Made by a program: the position numbers and the translations under genes
Shown here: positions 23,740 through 36,500 of the stretch, piece after piece
How the letters are laid out: every line of letters begins with the position of its first letter
How positions within the stretch are numbered: the stretch's first letter is position 1
Origin: Anaeramoeba flamelloides
Taxonomy: Eukaryota; Metamonada; Anaeramoebidae
NCBI GenBank assembly: GCA_027625915.1
Contig: JANTQA010000070.1
Location: 1,059,001 to 1,123,000, forward strand
Length of the DNA: 64,000 nt
Direction: 5' to 3'
Notes under the pieces: generated by a model
Database searches by the model: none
What the model was told of the DNA's origin: nothing
What the model saw: only the letters and a program-made list of their open reading frames with translations

Positions 23740-24456
23740 ATGGGTAGAAGAACAAAAAAAGTCGGTATTACTGGAAAATACGGTCCACGTTATGGTGCTT
23801 CATTGTATGCTTTTTTTTTTTTTTATTGTTTTTTCTTTTTTTAATAAAAAAGAATTTTTTTTGTTTTATTCAAAAATAAAAATCTTTTTTTTTTTAAAAA
23901 TTCTAATCTTTTATTTAATTTCAAAAAAGACGTAAACAAATCAGAAAAATCGAAGTTGCTCAACACTCAAGATTTACGTGTCCATTTTGTGGAAAGGTAA
24001 TTTTTCTTTTTTTTTTTTTTTTTTTTTTGTTCTTTGTTCTTTTTGCTTTTTTTTTTTTTTTATTAATTTTTTGAAAAAACTTTTGTTTGGACTTTTAAAT
24101 TTATTAAACCATCACTTTTATTTCACAACTCTTTGTGTCTTTAAAACTAAAAGGATGCAGTAAAAAGAACTTCATGGGGAATTTGGCATTGCACCAAATG
24201 TAAACATACCATGGCTGGTGGAGCATATACCTTAAGGTAAAACATTTATTAACTTTTTTTTTTTCTTTTCTTTTCCAAAAAAAAAGAAAAGATCTATAAT
24301 TTTTTCTTTCCAGAACCTTTCTCTCAATTACAACAACAAAATTTTAATATCTTCCTTTTTTTCTTTTTTTATTGTTTTGTTTCATTAAATAGCACACCTT
24401 CTGCCGTAACTGCAAGATCAACCATTAGACGTCTTAGAGAAGTTCGCGAAAACTAA
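23740..24456 (+). CDS. RPL37A: 60S ribosomal protein L37a (eL43)
   Basis: eL43 is a zinc-ribbon protein of the large ribosomal subunit. Four exons, 23740-23804, 23930-23996, 24154-24236 and 24393-24456, join at GT-AG sites to 279 nt and a 92-residue product, exactly the family length. The N-terminus MGRRTKKVGITGKYGPRYGA is diagnostic. The zinc site is visible as CPFC (Cys 39 and 42) and CTKC (Cys 57 and 60). The central SWGIWHC and MAGGAYTLSTPSAVTARSTI-type C-terminal region match the family. Introns are 125, 157 and 156 bases with T-rich tracts. The gene is divergent from eL27. Confidence 0.97.
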
Positions 24457-27400
24457 ATGATCTTCAAATTTAAATCATTTGTTTCAATACTTTACCAGAA
24501 TTTAAATTTATTGTTTATTTTTTTTTTTTTTTTTTTTTCAAAGCAATAATACCAAACGACAAAACCTTTGAGAAATTCACAATATTCACTTTTTCACATT
24601 TGATATTTTGAAAAACTCTCGATTTACCTTGAAAATTGATTACATGTCCAAAATTTTCAAAATGAACCTTATAGAATTTTAAATAAGCTAAATAAACTAT
24701 ATAAACAAAAATACCATTTTTTTTCTTTTTGATTTTTTTAAACTTACAACAAAAGTAATTTCAATTTGAGAATAATAATTTTGTCAATGTAAATCTCAAA
24801 TAAAACTTATAAAACTGACATTATTTTTTTCTTTTAAATGATAAAAATTTTTCATATTGCTTAAGTATCATTTTACTTTTCTAGTTTTACTAAAGATAAT
24901 AAAATCAGTTTGAGATAAATTTAGTTTATTTTTTTTTAATAAATTTCTAATTAATGATCAATGATATTGATAAATTTAAATAAATATCTGAAAATTTTTA
25001 ATTCATTTTCCATTTTTGAAATTTTTTTACCCAAGCTTTAAAAAAAGCATTCTATGGATTTAAATGCAGAGAAAACTTTTTAAAATTGGTTTGATTTCAA
25101 AAGATTCTTTCTCGTGAGTTTTTTTCAAAGTTAAAGTCGTAGATTACAAAAATGGAAATTGATCTAAAAATTTTATTCAAAAGATTTGAATTTATTAGTA
25201 TTCTTTTTCAAATTATTCATTCAAAAAATATTTATAAGTGATTAACATCTACTAGGGAGAAGTCTAAAATTAATATTATTGTAAAATGGAATTTAAATCA
25301 TATTAGTTCTCTCTGATCCAAATCTCTCTAAAAATTAAATTGATAGAATAAACCCTAATTCAAAATTTCTAACATACCAAAAGTTAATATTTGAAAATAA
25401 TATCTTATTTAATCAATTCTAGGCGAAATATTAAATTAAAACCATTTATTATTTGAAATGTTAGAAATTTTTTATAAATTACTATGTGCACAAAACAAAA
25501 AAATAAAAAATTTTATCAATACTAATAAATCAGTGAGTTAAATTTTTTTTGAGAGAGCAAAATAATAAAATGCTATGGAGAATTTCGGAAAAATTCTATA
25601 AACAATTATTGATCGATCAGAGTACAGATATCAAAATCTAATTTTATTTGTTTTCTTCTATTTTGAAGAACTCAACTTTAAACTAATATCAATCAAGCGA
25701 AAAATCTATTTGATTGAACGAAGCAGGCTATTTAATTTCAAAAAAAAAATGAAAATTAAAAACTAAAAAGATGAAAAAATCATTTTTCATATTTTTCAAA
25801 AAATCAAAATTATTTCCAATTTGAATGAAATTGTATTATTGTGATTTTTTGGACTGTTTTAATTGTGTTAATAATTTTGAATTTTTGCTTAGTAGGATAA
25901 AATTTTTTCACTCAAATAAAAACCATCATTATTATTTATTAAAAAACTGAAGAATTTTAGATAAAATATGCTGTTAATAACAAATTTAAAGATGGAATTA
26001 CCAATATAATGATTTTAAAGTAGAAATTAACCCCGTTTAAATCTGTTTGGAAACGTTTGTTAGTTGTTGAAAAAATTGATTTTTTTTTTGATTAATTAAA
26101 TTATAAATCGATAAATTATTTGAAAAAACATTTTTACACATTTGAAGATAAACAAAATTTCAAAAATTTGGAGATAGTACTAAATAACCTTCTAACAATC
26201 AGAAAATTTATACCAATTTCGGAAATAAAGGTGATTTTATCTAAATTTTTAATGTTATTTTTTATTTTTACTGTTCTATTTTTATTTTTTTCTTTAAGTA
26301 TCTAATATATTTGAAATCAACATAGAAAATTTTGTGATGATAGAAGGACAATGCTGAATTTGTTATATAGAAAAATCGCACAATATGCATTGACGATATC
26401 TAATGTTTAGACAATCAATAATTTTTAATTGAAATAACAATTTATTTAAACTCCATTACAAAACCATTCACCAATTAAAAATCAAAGTTTGAAAATAAAC
26501 ATTTTTATAAATTGAAGTTATCTATTACAATAAAAAATTTGCTATTTTAATTTCATTCAAATAATCTAGAAATATTTGTTTTTCATTTAAAAGTATAATA
26601 AAAGAACAATAAATTTAAATAAAAAAAAATTAGTACATTTATTATCAATTTAAGTTTATATATTCTATTTTTTTAAGGCAAATAAATTAAGATTAAAATA
26701 CATCTGGTCGCTATATCTATTTATATACTCACTGAATAAGAAGTTTCAACCCTATTCACTTGAAAATACCCCCCCCCCCTAACAGATGAGATGGGGTTTT
26801 GTCTAACCATTAACAATAAACCCAATTCATTTTTTTCATTTCACTTGTATAATCATTTTAGACAAATTCATTTTTTTTTTTTTAGTTTTAGATATTTTTT
26901 TTTGATCTGAAAAAGGTTCAAAAACGAAAATATAAATCATGAACAGGCTTAACGTGATGTAATATTAATTTTAATAAATTATTAAATAATTGTTTTTTTT
27001 TGTCTATTTTTGATTTTTTGTAATAATAAATTTTTAAGTGGAACTTTATATTGAAAATACAAACTATTATATAGAAAGGAAAAAAAAAATAAATTTTTAT
27101 TATTGTTTGTTAAAAATTATTGTAGAAACCTGGAAATTAAAAAAAAATAAAACAAATTACTCTTACAGGCCAAAAAGATTATTTTTTGGATTACCATATC
27201 AAATATAATTTTGATTTCGATCATCCGATTTGAAAAAAGTGTAAAAAATAAAAATTTTGAAAATTAAATACAGTCATATTAAAAAAAGTGAGTATTTTTT
27301 CTATTAAATTACCAGAATTTCAACCTTCTACAAAAAAAAAGTTTTTTGAAAGTAAAGCGATGAATAAAAAATATTTAGATAAGTTTCTTTATTTTCAAAT

Positions 27401-27873
27401 TCGCCCACGCCCCGAATTGAAAGGTCGATTAATCATCGATTTACAATATAAAACTACAAAAAAGTTCTAAAAAAGTCTTGAATTTTTTAAAAATAGTTCA
27501 AAAAATTTACCCTTTTTCTATGTGTTTGACAAATTTCATTCTCATGAAAGTTAAGTTTACCAACCAAAATCTTTGTAACATGAATTCAATAAATGTATTA
27601 TTTGTGTTTTCTTTGGATAAATATTGAAAATAAATTTTGATACCCATATTAACTAAAAAAAAATTATGTAATTATTATTATTCAATTTTTAATAAAAAGC
27701 TTAAGTTTAGTAATCACGTTATTCACAAAATACCATTATTTATTTTAAAATTAAACCAAGAAACAATATTCTTATTCTTAAATAATTTCAAATATTATAC
27801 AATTATATTGAGTGAAAAAGTGTATAAAAGGTTTAATTCTTTTTTTTTTTTTTTTTAATCAGATAATTTCATA

Positions 27874-28068
27874 AAGTCACTTCCACTTCAAAGGCTAAAA
27901 TTTGAAATGAAAATTAAGACACATAAAAAAATTCAAATTAATGCACAAAATAATAATTTCAGTAGAATAATTTGTAAAAAAAAAATTCCTAAAAATGTTC
28001 CTTAATGTGAGATTTTTTTGCTCCCCAATTCCAATACAAAATTTGTACCTTAAAAGTGAAACCGACTG
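27874..28068. mobile_element. Foldback MITE, cluster copy 1
   Basis: This diverged 195-bp copy begins AAGTCACTTCCACTTCAAAG after TA. It ends with TACCTTAAAAGTGAAACCGACTGCA, of which the last part mirrors the left end of the neighbouring copies (CCAGTTTCACTTTTAAGACAC). The shared middle block is AGTAGAATAATTTGTAAAAA. Confidence 0.5.
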
Positions 28069-28381
28069 CAACAAAATAAATTAAAATATCATTTGGTAAA
28101 TCCAAATATATAATTAAAATTAAAAATAATTAAAAATTGAAACAAAAATGAAGTATTACATGCTGACACTTTGTATTTTTAATAACTTATTTTTGATTTA
28201 CCTATTTTTTTTACAAATTGAGTAAATCATCATTGTGTTTGGATTTATCCATTTCGATCTATTTTATAAATAATCGAAAGAAAAAATTCCAACAACAATA
28301 TGATTTTTTACACAGTTTTTAAAAAAGTTCATAACTCAAAGTGAAAACAAAATTTAGAGAAAAAAAAAATGGTTTGATTTA

Positions 28382-28553
28382 AAGCCAGTTTCACTTTTAA
28401 GACACAAACTTTCAACGAAATTTAAGGCACATAAAAATCACAAATTAAGGTACATTTTTAGGAATATTTTTTTTTACAATTTATTTTGCTAGAATCTGAA
28501 TTTTTTGCCTTAATTTGAGGTTTTTATTGTACCTTAAAAGTTGAACAGACCGC
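28382..28553. mobile_element. Foldback MITE, cluster copy 2
   Basis: The left end AAGCCAGTTTCACTTTTAAG continues through GACACAAACTTTCAACGAAA. The right end TACCTTAAAAGTTGAACAGA is its diverged inverse. It belongs to the same family as the better preserved copy at 28799-28994. Confidence 0.5.
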
Positions 28554-28798
28554 AAGAGAAATTTTAAACAAAGGAACAGGATTGTTATTAGACTGAGAAG
28601 TATATTTTTGATAATTATTACATTTAAAATTAGAAAGATTAGAAAAATATTACCTTCTTGTGGGAAAAACCAAATAATTTTATCTTTAAGTTCAACAAGA
28701 AAGAGCACTTTTAGATAAAAATTATATTGCTATATTGAGGTTTTAAGGCAACTACAAGCTTTACTTTCTATGAATGTTGTCCCAGCCATTTAAATCTA

Positions 28799-28994
28799 CA
28801 GCCAGTTTCACTTATAAGACACAAACTTTGAACGAAATTTAAGGCACAAAAAAAATCTCAAATTAAAGAACAAAATTCAAATTCTAGTAAAATAATTTGT
28901 AAAAATTAAAAATCCAAAAATTGTGCTTTAATTTGAGATTTTTGTGTGCCTTAAATTTCGTTGAAAGTTTGTGTCTTAAAAGTGAAACTGACTT
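28799..28994. mobile_element. Foldback MITE, cluster copy 3
   Basis: This is the best preserved member, 196 bp, with arms of about 70 bp. CAGTTTCACTTATAAGACAC at the left is matched by GTGTCTTAAAAGTGAAACTG at the right. AACGAAATTTAAGGCACA is matched by TGTGCCTTAAATTTCGTT. TA flanks both ends. The RNA of either strand would form a long hairpin. Confidence 0.65.
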
Positions 28995-30465
28995 TATTGA
29001 TCAAATAATCTGTATCTTCGATCAATGGAAATTGTGTAAATTTTTATATTTTTTTATGAAATTTTTCTTAATTTATAACAACCATTTTTTTTTCTAAATC
29101 CAATATTTACCATGAGAGGTTCTAAAAACCAATACACTTCCTGCCTAATTTCTGCCCACTTCATTTCCACAATATTATAAAGTTTAGCACAAGTAAAAAA
29201 AATTTCTTGAATATCATATAGATAGTGAATGAGTAGTAAGAAGATAACAAAATATATTTTAATTTTTACTTTTTTTATATAAGAATTAAGGAAAAAATTT
29301 TTTTATTTTTGCAAATATAATTTTTAAATCAAATTCAAATTTTCCAATATTTAAATTTCCTTTACCAATAATCAATTAAATGGTTAATATTGAATAATAT
29401 ATGATATTTCATTTACCACTAAACCCCAAATCATGATCATCTTAAAATCTTTGGTAATTTTGCAGCTAACTATATAGGAATTTTTTTTATAGAAAAACCA
29501 AAATTAAATTTTTCTTGATTAATCACCAAATACTAACGAAATGAGCCTTTTAAAAACCTTTATTTAATTTAACTGAAATCAAGAATTCTTGTCATATATT
29601 TAATTATTTTGTAAAAGTAATAACGAAAAAATGAAAATAAAAAGAAAAATATTACTATTGAATATTTCTAACCTTTATATTTGAAAAAAAACTTAACCAG
29701 GTTATGAACTCAGATAAAAATTGAAATGTTTAGTTTTAATGCGTGGTAGACTTTGAATAATTTAAATCCCCCCCCCAACTTACAAAAAATCTACATATCT
29801 TTAAAAGAAAAATTCGATTTATTACTAATGAAAATTTCTATGATTTTCAAAAAAAGATCAGAAAAAAATTGGTATTTTTATTCAAAGTTTTATGAAATTT
29901 GATTTAATGTGGAATTTTTTTAATACAATCACATATTTTACACCATTCTAATAAATCCAGGAAAACATAAATAGCCATTTTGAGTGAAACAGAATCAATT
30001 TTCTTTTTTCTTTTACTAAATTTGGATACATTCAAACACGTTTGCTCTCAAAATTCAAATTCATAAATTAAAATAAAATTTTAAAAAAATGCAATCTCTA
30101 ATAAAACCCAAATATTACATTAAATGAAACTCAAATAAATATTCCCACAACCGAAAACCTGCATGGGTATTATTAAATTACAATTTGAAATTTATAGATT
30201 ATTCTAAGCATATATCGAGCTTTTTAGATTTTTTAAGGTTGCATCTCGCGTTTCTCAATAAATAAATAAGCATTAATAAAAACATTAAAAAGCATGATTT
30301 TTATTATAATTATACTTTTAAAACAGAGAAGAAAATTAAAAGATTTTAACTATATAATTTTATTGAAAAAATTAAAATAATTACGCATTTTAATCAAGCT
30401 TCCTGTTTAATATCAAAAATTAATTAGCATTGATAACAATAATAAAAATAATATAAGAATAATAA

Positions 30466-30496
<31 letters not shown>

Positions 30497-30500
30497 TAAT

Positions 30501-33500
30501 TTAATTATTCTCGTGTTCTGATTGTTCTGATTGTTCTGATTTTTCAGAAGTTTCTGAGGTTGAAGAAGATTCAGAATTTTCAATAAATTCAATATTATTG
30601 CTATCTTTTTGGATAGTCTCATTGTTTTCAAGGTCATGAATTAATTTCAAATCTTGGTCTTGCTCTAGCAAATGTTCGTTCATTGTTGACTCATTATCTT
30701 TATTTTGTTGATCAAGAATTTTTTTTCTATTTGTTAGTAAGGGCTTAATAAACTTTCTATCGAATGCTAGCCATCTATTCGTTTTATTTTTTGGGTTTTT
30801 ACTTACTGGCGGCTCCTCATCTTTGCCCACCAAATCCATTTTCTTCAAGAGGGGTTGAGTTAACCCACCAAAAACAAAGACAGTAAAAAACACAACACAC
30901 AATGTTGTTGTCATTATCACATGCCCCTCTTCATGATGAACATACAATGACAAACAAAATGCGATCGCACCCCTTAACCCGGCAAACCATATAACGAATT
31001 GATATTTTGTTGGCAAATGGTTTTTTTTTAATTTAAATTTATTGTTTAATGCTGCCAAAGGGAAAACATGAAGAGCTCTTCCTATTAAACAAAACAATAT
31101 ACTCCAGCATATTATATCTATTCTAAAATAATGAGTGAAAGTGAAAGTGGCCAACCCTAAATAAATAAAAACAAAGTTTTCCGAAATATATGCTATTAAA
31201 TGGATGGCCTCTTTCGTAATATTTTTAGATTTCTCAGTTAAATTATTAAAAGCATAATGTGCATCAACAATTCCACAAAATAAAGCTGCTGCGATCCCGG
31301 ACATGCCAATTTCTTCAGCGATGATGAACGAAAGCCAAGCCAGTACAAATAATAGCGTCGATTCCAATAAGGGATTCTCTTTAAAATTCATATTTTTCAA
31401 TAGAATCGCAGTTATTAGCCCCATGACAACGCCAATTGCAATTGAGCCTAAAAAGATTCCCAAAAACAGCCCAATGGATTTGAAAACAAACCCAACAGAT
31501 AATTCATCAGAGTCAAATGTCAAAAAGGTTTTTACCAAGACAATTGCAATTGCATCATTCATAACAGACTCGCCGAATACGTTAGCGAATAAATCTCGAT
31601 GAACACCCATTGTTTTAAAAATTGCTAAAACGGAAACAGGATCTGTTGCACTAATCAGTGATCCAAAAATTAAACAATCTAAGGCAGTAAACTTGACACT
31701 TAACCACCCTAATTTAACAACAGCCAATAGCATTAGTGAAATAAAAAGTGTTGAAATTAATGTCCCAACAAACGCAAACAATATAACTGTTGAACTGTTT
31801 TTAAAAAAGGATTTCCTTTTCATATTGTACCCAGATTCAAAAATAATTTGTGGTAATAAAAATAACATAAATATTTCGGGATCAAATTGAATAAATGACC
31901 GAAGTGATTCGTCGTCCGTTGCTAAATCAATTATCAACCCAAACAATATACCCAATAAAATCGAGGTTCCTATTTAATTTAATAATTTTTTTTTATTTTT
32001 TTGTCATGAAATTTTTAGAGATAAAGGAATTAATTCAAATTTTTATCTTTTTTTTTTTTTTATTTTACTTTATTATGATTCAAATTTTCGATTTGATCAC
32101 GAGTTTAAAATATCAAAAAGGATTATAAATAAAATATCAACAATTATTCACAACATATTATCGAAATTAGGAACTTATTTTGGGCGGAGATGGAGAAAAT
32201 AATTTAATTAAAATTTTTATTAAAGGTAAGTTTCATTTTAAAAAACTGTGACAAAAAAGTTTTCAAAAGGTATCTATAAAACAAAGACAAACACCAAAAG
32301 ATCTATTTTCAAGACTTGCTTAAAAAAAAAAAAATCTTGAAAGACATTGGTAAAACGAATTTACAGTTTCTTTTATATTTCTTTAGAAAATTGTTTAATT
32401 CGAAAAAAAAGATGAAAAATTTTGAAAAATTTTAGAAATGATTTTTTTTTTTGGTATCTCTATTGAAATTAGAATGAAAATGTTGTGTAAAAAATATTTA
32501 ATTTGAATAATTCTTAATTGAATAAATAAAAGGTTATAATTTCTATTGAATATTTTTAACAAACCCTAAATATTGAAAAAACTCAAGGAATAATCCCAAA
32601 CTATGGTTCTTGAGCCTTATTTTTCAAAAAATTTTCTGAATAAGACTGATAAATTCAGATAAATATCTTCAAAATTTCTATTTTATTTTCCATTTTAGAA
32701 AATTTTTTTACTCTAGCTTTGAGTAAAGTATATTTTTGGTGTAATATTTAGTAATTTTATAAATTGGTTTGGCTTAAAAATATTGTTTCTCTTTTGTTGT
32801 TTTAAAAGTTGTAGTTATAAATTAAAAAAATCAAAATTGAATTAAAAATTTTCTTAAATATATTGGAATTTATTATTTTCAAGTGGTTTATTGAAAGAAA
32901 CATTTTTTTTTTTTTTATTTTATTTTCCAAATTTAGAAAACATTATTACACATACAAAATAATTGAATTAGTTTTTTTTTTGGAATTTTATGAATAATAT
33001 TATTTTATTTTTACTTTTTGATGTTCTGAACAATATAGTTTTTGTTATTTTAATTTTTTTTTTTTTTGCAAATGTTTCAGATAATTAAAGATCTTTATTA
33101 TTTAAATAAATTCTGAGGGGTATAGCAATTATGGTAAACAATTTTTTTTTTGAAATTGAATTTATTTATAACACTTTTTATCAGTGCTTTAATGCCAATT
33201 AAAAACAAGCCATTATGTGATTATATGATAAATATCTAAAAATTAACATTGCGAAACTAGTACATCTTTTGAAAAAAAAATAATTGTGGAAAGACACTCA
33301 ATTTCAAGTTTAAATCGAAGTTACTTTAAATTTTCAATACAAGTATATAAGTTTTCAAGTGTTGCTATTTGTGGCTTTTTGAAATCTTTTTGCTTTTTTG
33401 GTTTCATTTTTTTTTTTTCAATTTTTTAAAATGAGTTATTTTTATTTAAGAAATGAATCTGAAAAAATCATTCACTTTGCCAAATATGTCAGGTTATCGA

Positions 33501-36500
33501 TCAATCATAAATTGAATTAAATTTGCAATTGATTTGATTTATTAAGAAAGTAAAAAGATTTGCTCTAATTGAAGAAAATTAGACTATTGGGAAATTAAGA
33601 ACAATAAAAAGATTTATTTTTTATTTTTCAAATTTTGAATTTTTGTAAAGAGGATCTATGTTTCATTATTTTGTTAATTGAATTTTCGATTTTGAAATCC
33701 GTTGTAATTTTTTTTTTGTTAAGGGATCAGTACTCTATGACAACATGACAAAATTTTAAAATATTTTATTGGTGGTATTCTCTACTTACAAATTTTGTAG
33801 ATACCAGGTGACAAAAAATTTTGATCAACTAAGAAACCCATAAAAGAAATTTTTTTATGTAAGACCAATTTTTTTTTACGTTTTTAATGGAAAAGAAAAC
33901 CAATTAAATTCATTTTATTTCTCACTTATCAAAAGTTTTTACCTTTTTTATTACCATTTCTATCATTATTACACAATACCAAGTCTTGGCTGCCAGGAAT
34001 ATTAAAAGAAAAGGACTTTATTTCCTTTTTGAGATAATTCTTTTGGCTAACCAAAAAAATTGATTTATTCAACCAATTGGAAAATATTTGTATTACTTTA
34101 AGAAGGGTAGTTATAACCATTAAAGCTTTAAAGTCATTTACAAATTTTACTCAGAAATTGTGTTTTTGTTCTAAGATGAAATTCGATTTTTCAAAATAAA
34201 ATTTTCATGAAAGATATTTGGGAATTTTGTAATTTTATCCTCAAAATTGAAAATCATTTTTTTTGAATCCAAAAATGATTTAAATTGTTATAATGATTCT
34301 ATGAATAAGACCAAACAATTAGTTGTAAATATTTTGCAAAATTGAAAATTATTTTGTAATTATTTTCAAAATTTGAAAATCAGAGAAAACAACTTTTTTC
34401 AAATTTTAAAGAATAAAAAAATTTTTGCAAAATAGGTCTATAATTTCATTAAGAAAATGTATTTAATCTTCTACCAATTTTTCATTTATTTAATCACATA
34501 TACGTCAATTATTCTTATTGACTGAGATTTAAATTGATATATTAATAATTAAAAATAATAACAAAATTTAAAATTTTCTTTTAGAATCAATACTTTCCAA
34601 TAAAACTAAAATATATTTTTTTACACAATTTTCAAGAATTAACTTTGTTGTTAATAAAAAATAATAGGTTACTTTTTTTAGTTTTATCTTGGGAACATGC
34701 AGATTTTGGATTTCAAAAAATAGATTCAAATTGACAAATTGTTTAGATGAGGTTAACTCATCCATTTTATTTGTCGAAACCTAGATTGCAAAAAAAAAAA
34801 AAATTTTTTATGATCTTGACCAGATTTCATTTGATTTTTACACAATATTTTCTTCCCTTAATTGCATTTTTTGTCATTGAGATCCTTGTTAATTTCTTTA
34901 TTTGTTAAATCTAAATTTTTTGTACTTGGAATATTTGATTTTTTTGTTATTTAAATTTTTCCAATTCAAAAAAGTTCACTTTCACATTATCATTTTGTGA
35001 GAGTAAAGCCCCCACAGGATAAGTTAAATTAATGTAAATGGCTAGAACGTTCAGTAAAGAAGTGCATTTTGACATTTTTGAAATTTTTAATACTGGAAAC
35101 ATTACTGAAATTTTTTTTTTTAAATGCTACTAGACTATTAAAACTTTGAAACCAAAACATCATTTACTGCTCTATTTTCGAAAAAAATAAAAGTAAATCA
35201 GAGTTGAATCTTAACATTTTTTTAAACATTTTTTTTATTTAATTCTTTTTTTATTAAATTGTGTTTTGAATTGAGAATTGTGTTAGGACGGATCTTTGAA
35301 ATTAATCCTAGAGCAAACCAATAAAATATACATGGAAAAGGTGTGAATTTTAAACAAATCTTTCTTTTTGAATATCAAAAAGAAAGATCAATTTTCCAAT
35401 AAACTTCTTTAAATCAAATTTGAAAAAAAAAAATATCCCCAAAGCCAATTTTCGAAGATTTGTTTTCTTTATCTTCTTAATTTGTCTGAATACAAAGAAT
35501 TTATTACCTTGGATTTCTCGCCACATTACTATTTATTATTATTTTACAAAACTTTTTTTTACAAATTTTTTTTCAAGATTCTAATTTCAATATTGTTATC
35601 AAAATAAATCCAAAACAAAGGATAATCTCTCAAAAATTAAAATAAAAGGGGGTTGAATTCTTGGAATCCAAAAACAGTTACAAAAAGTTTCAAATCAAAT
35701 AATTTAGAAAAATTTAGAAAAAATATCAATCAGATTCATAATTATTTTTTTTTTACTATTTTAATTGAAAATAAATAATTATCAAATCAAACGAATTTGT
35801 CCAATAAACCCTTATTCTCAAGAAGAATTCAAAAAAAATATCTGATTTTCAGAATTCAATCAAGAATTAGATGGATTACACGATTATAGGCTTTTTAAAT
35901 TCATTTTGGAAATTCTTTGGAATTGAAAAGTAATATGTGTATCTAAAATTTTATATAAAAATTTTACCTTGAAGAATTAAAAAATAAAACTCAATTAAGA
36001 ATAAGCTATTATATGTCCTTAATAAAATTAAGCACTATTTTTTTCTGATTAATATTTTTCTAAATCTAGCCCGATAACTTAATTCAATTAACCACTGACA
36101 TAATTTTTTTTAGAATAAAAACACTCTCAACTTTTGAATATCGAAAATATTTTTTGAAATTACTGTGAACTTTTTTATTTTTTTTTTGAAAAATTGGGGT
36201 TGAGAAAATTTTGAAATCAAAGAATAAGTTAATATATTAAATTAGATGACTTTTCCAGAGAGTTTATCTTATTTAAATAACTTTTTTTTTAATTTTACCA
36301 TTTGAAAATTAAAAAAACATTTGAAGACCAAATTAGTGCCTTTTGTGAAAATAAAATTCCCATAATTTCGAATTTGTTTTAGTAAATGGGTTAAAACAAG
36401 ATATTGTATATAAAAATATACATAATTTCAACTTTGAATTCAATCATTTTGGTGAAAAATGTTTTCAAGAAAAAGTTAAATTGAAACTTTATTTATTTTT

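Larger units (their letters stand above)
24457..30500. other. 6-kb gene-free region between eL43 and the Na+/H+ exchanger
   Basis: No gene can be supported. The region is downstream of both eL43 and the exchanger (convergent 3' ends). It contains the MITE cluster at 27874-28994 and runs of 11 C (26769-26779) and 9 C (29768-29776) in otherwise A/T-rich DNA. A lone TACAGTCATATT end at 27269 is followed by an unrecognisable 60-codon frame (27288-27470) that contains RPRPELKGR. Otherwise it is low-complexity sequence. Confidence 0.6.

Noticed and set aside
27288-27470. Tc1/mariner transposase start after TACAGTCATATT at 27269
   Set aside because: Only 60 codons, no recognisable helix-turn-helix or catalytic motif, and no matching right end found.
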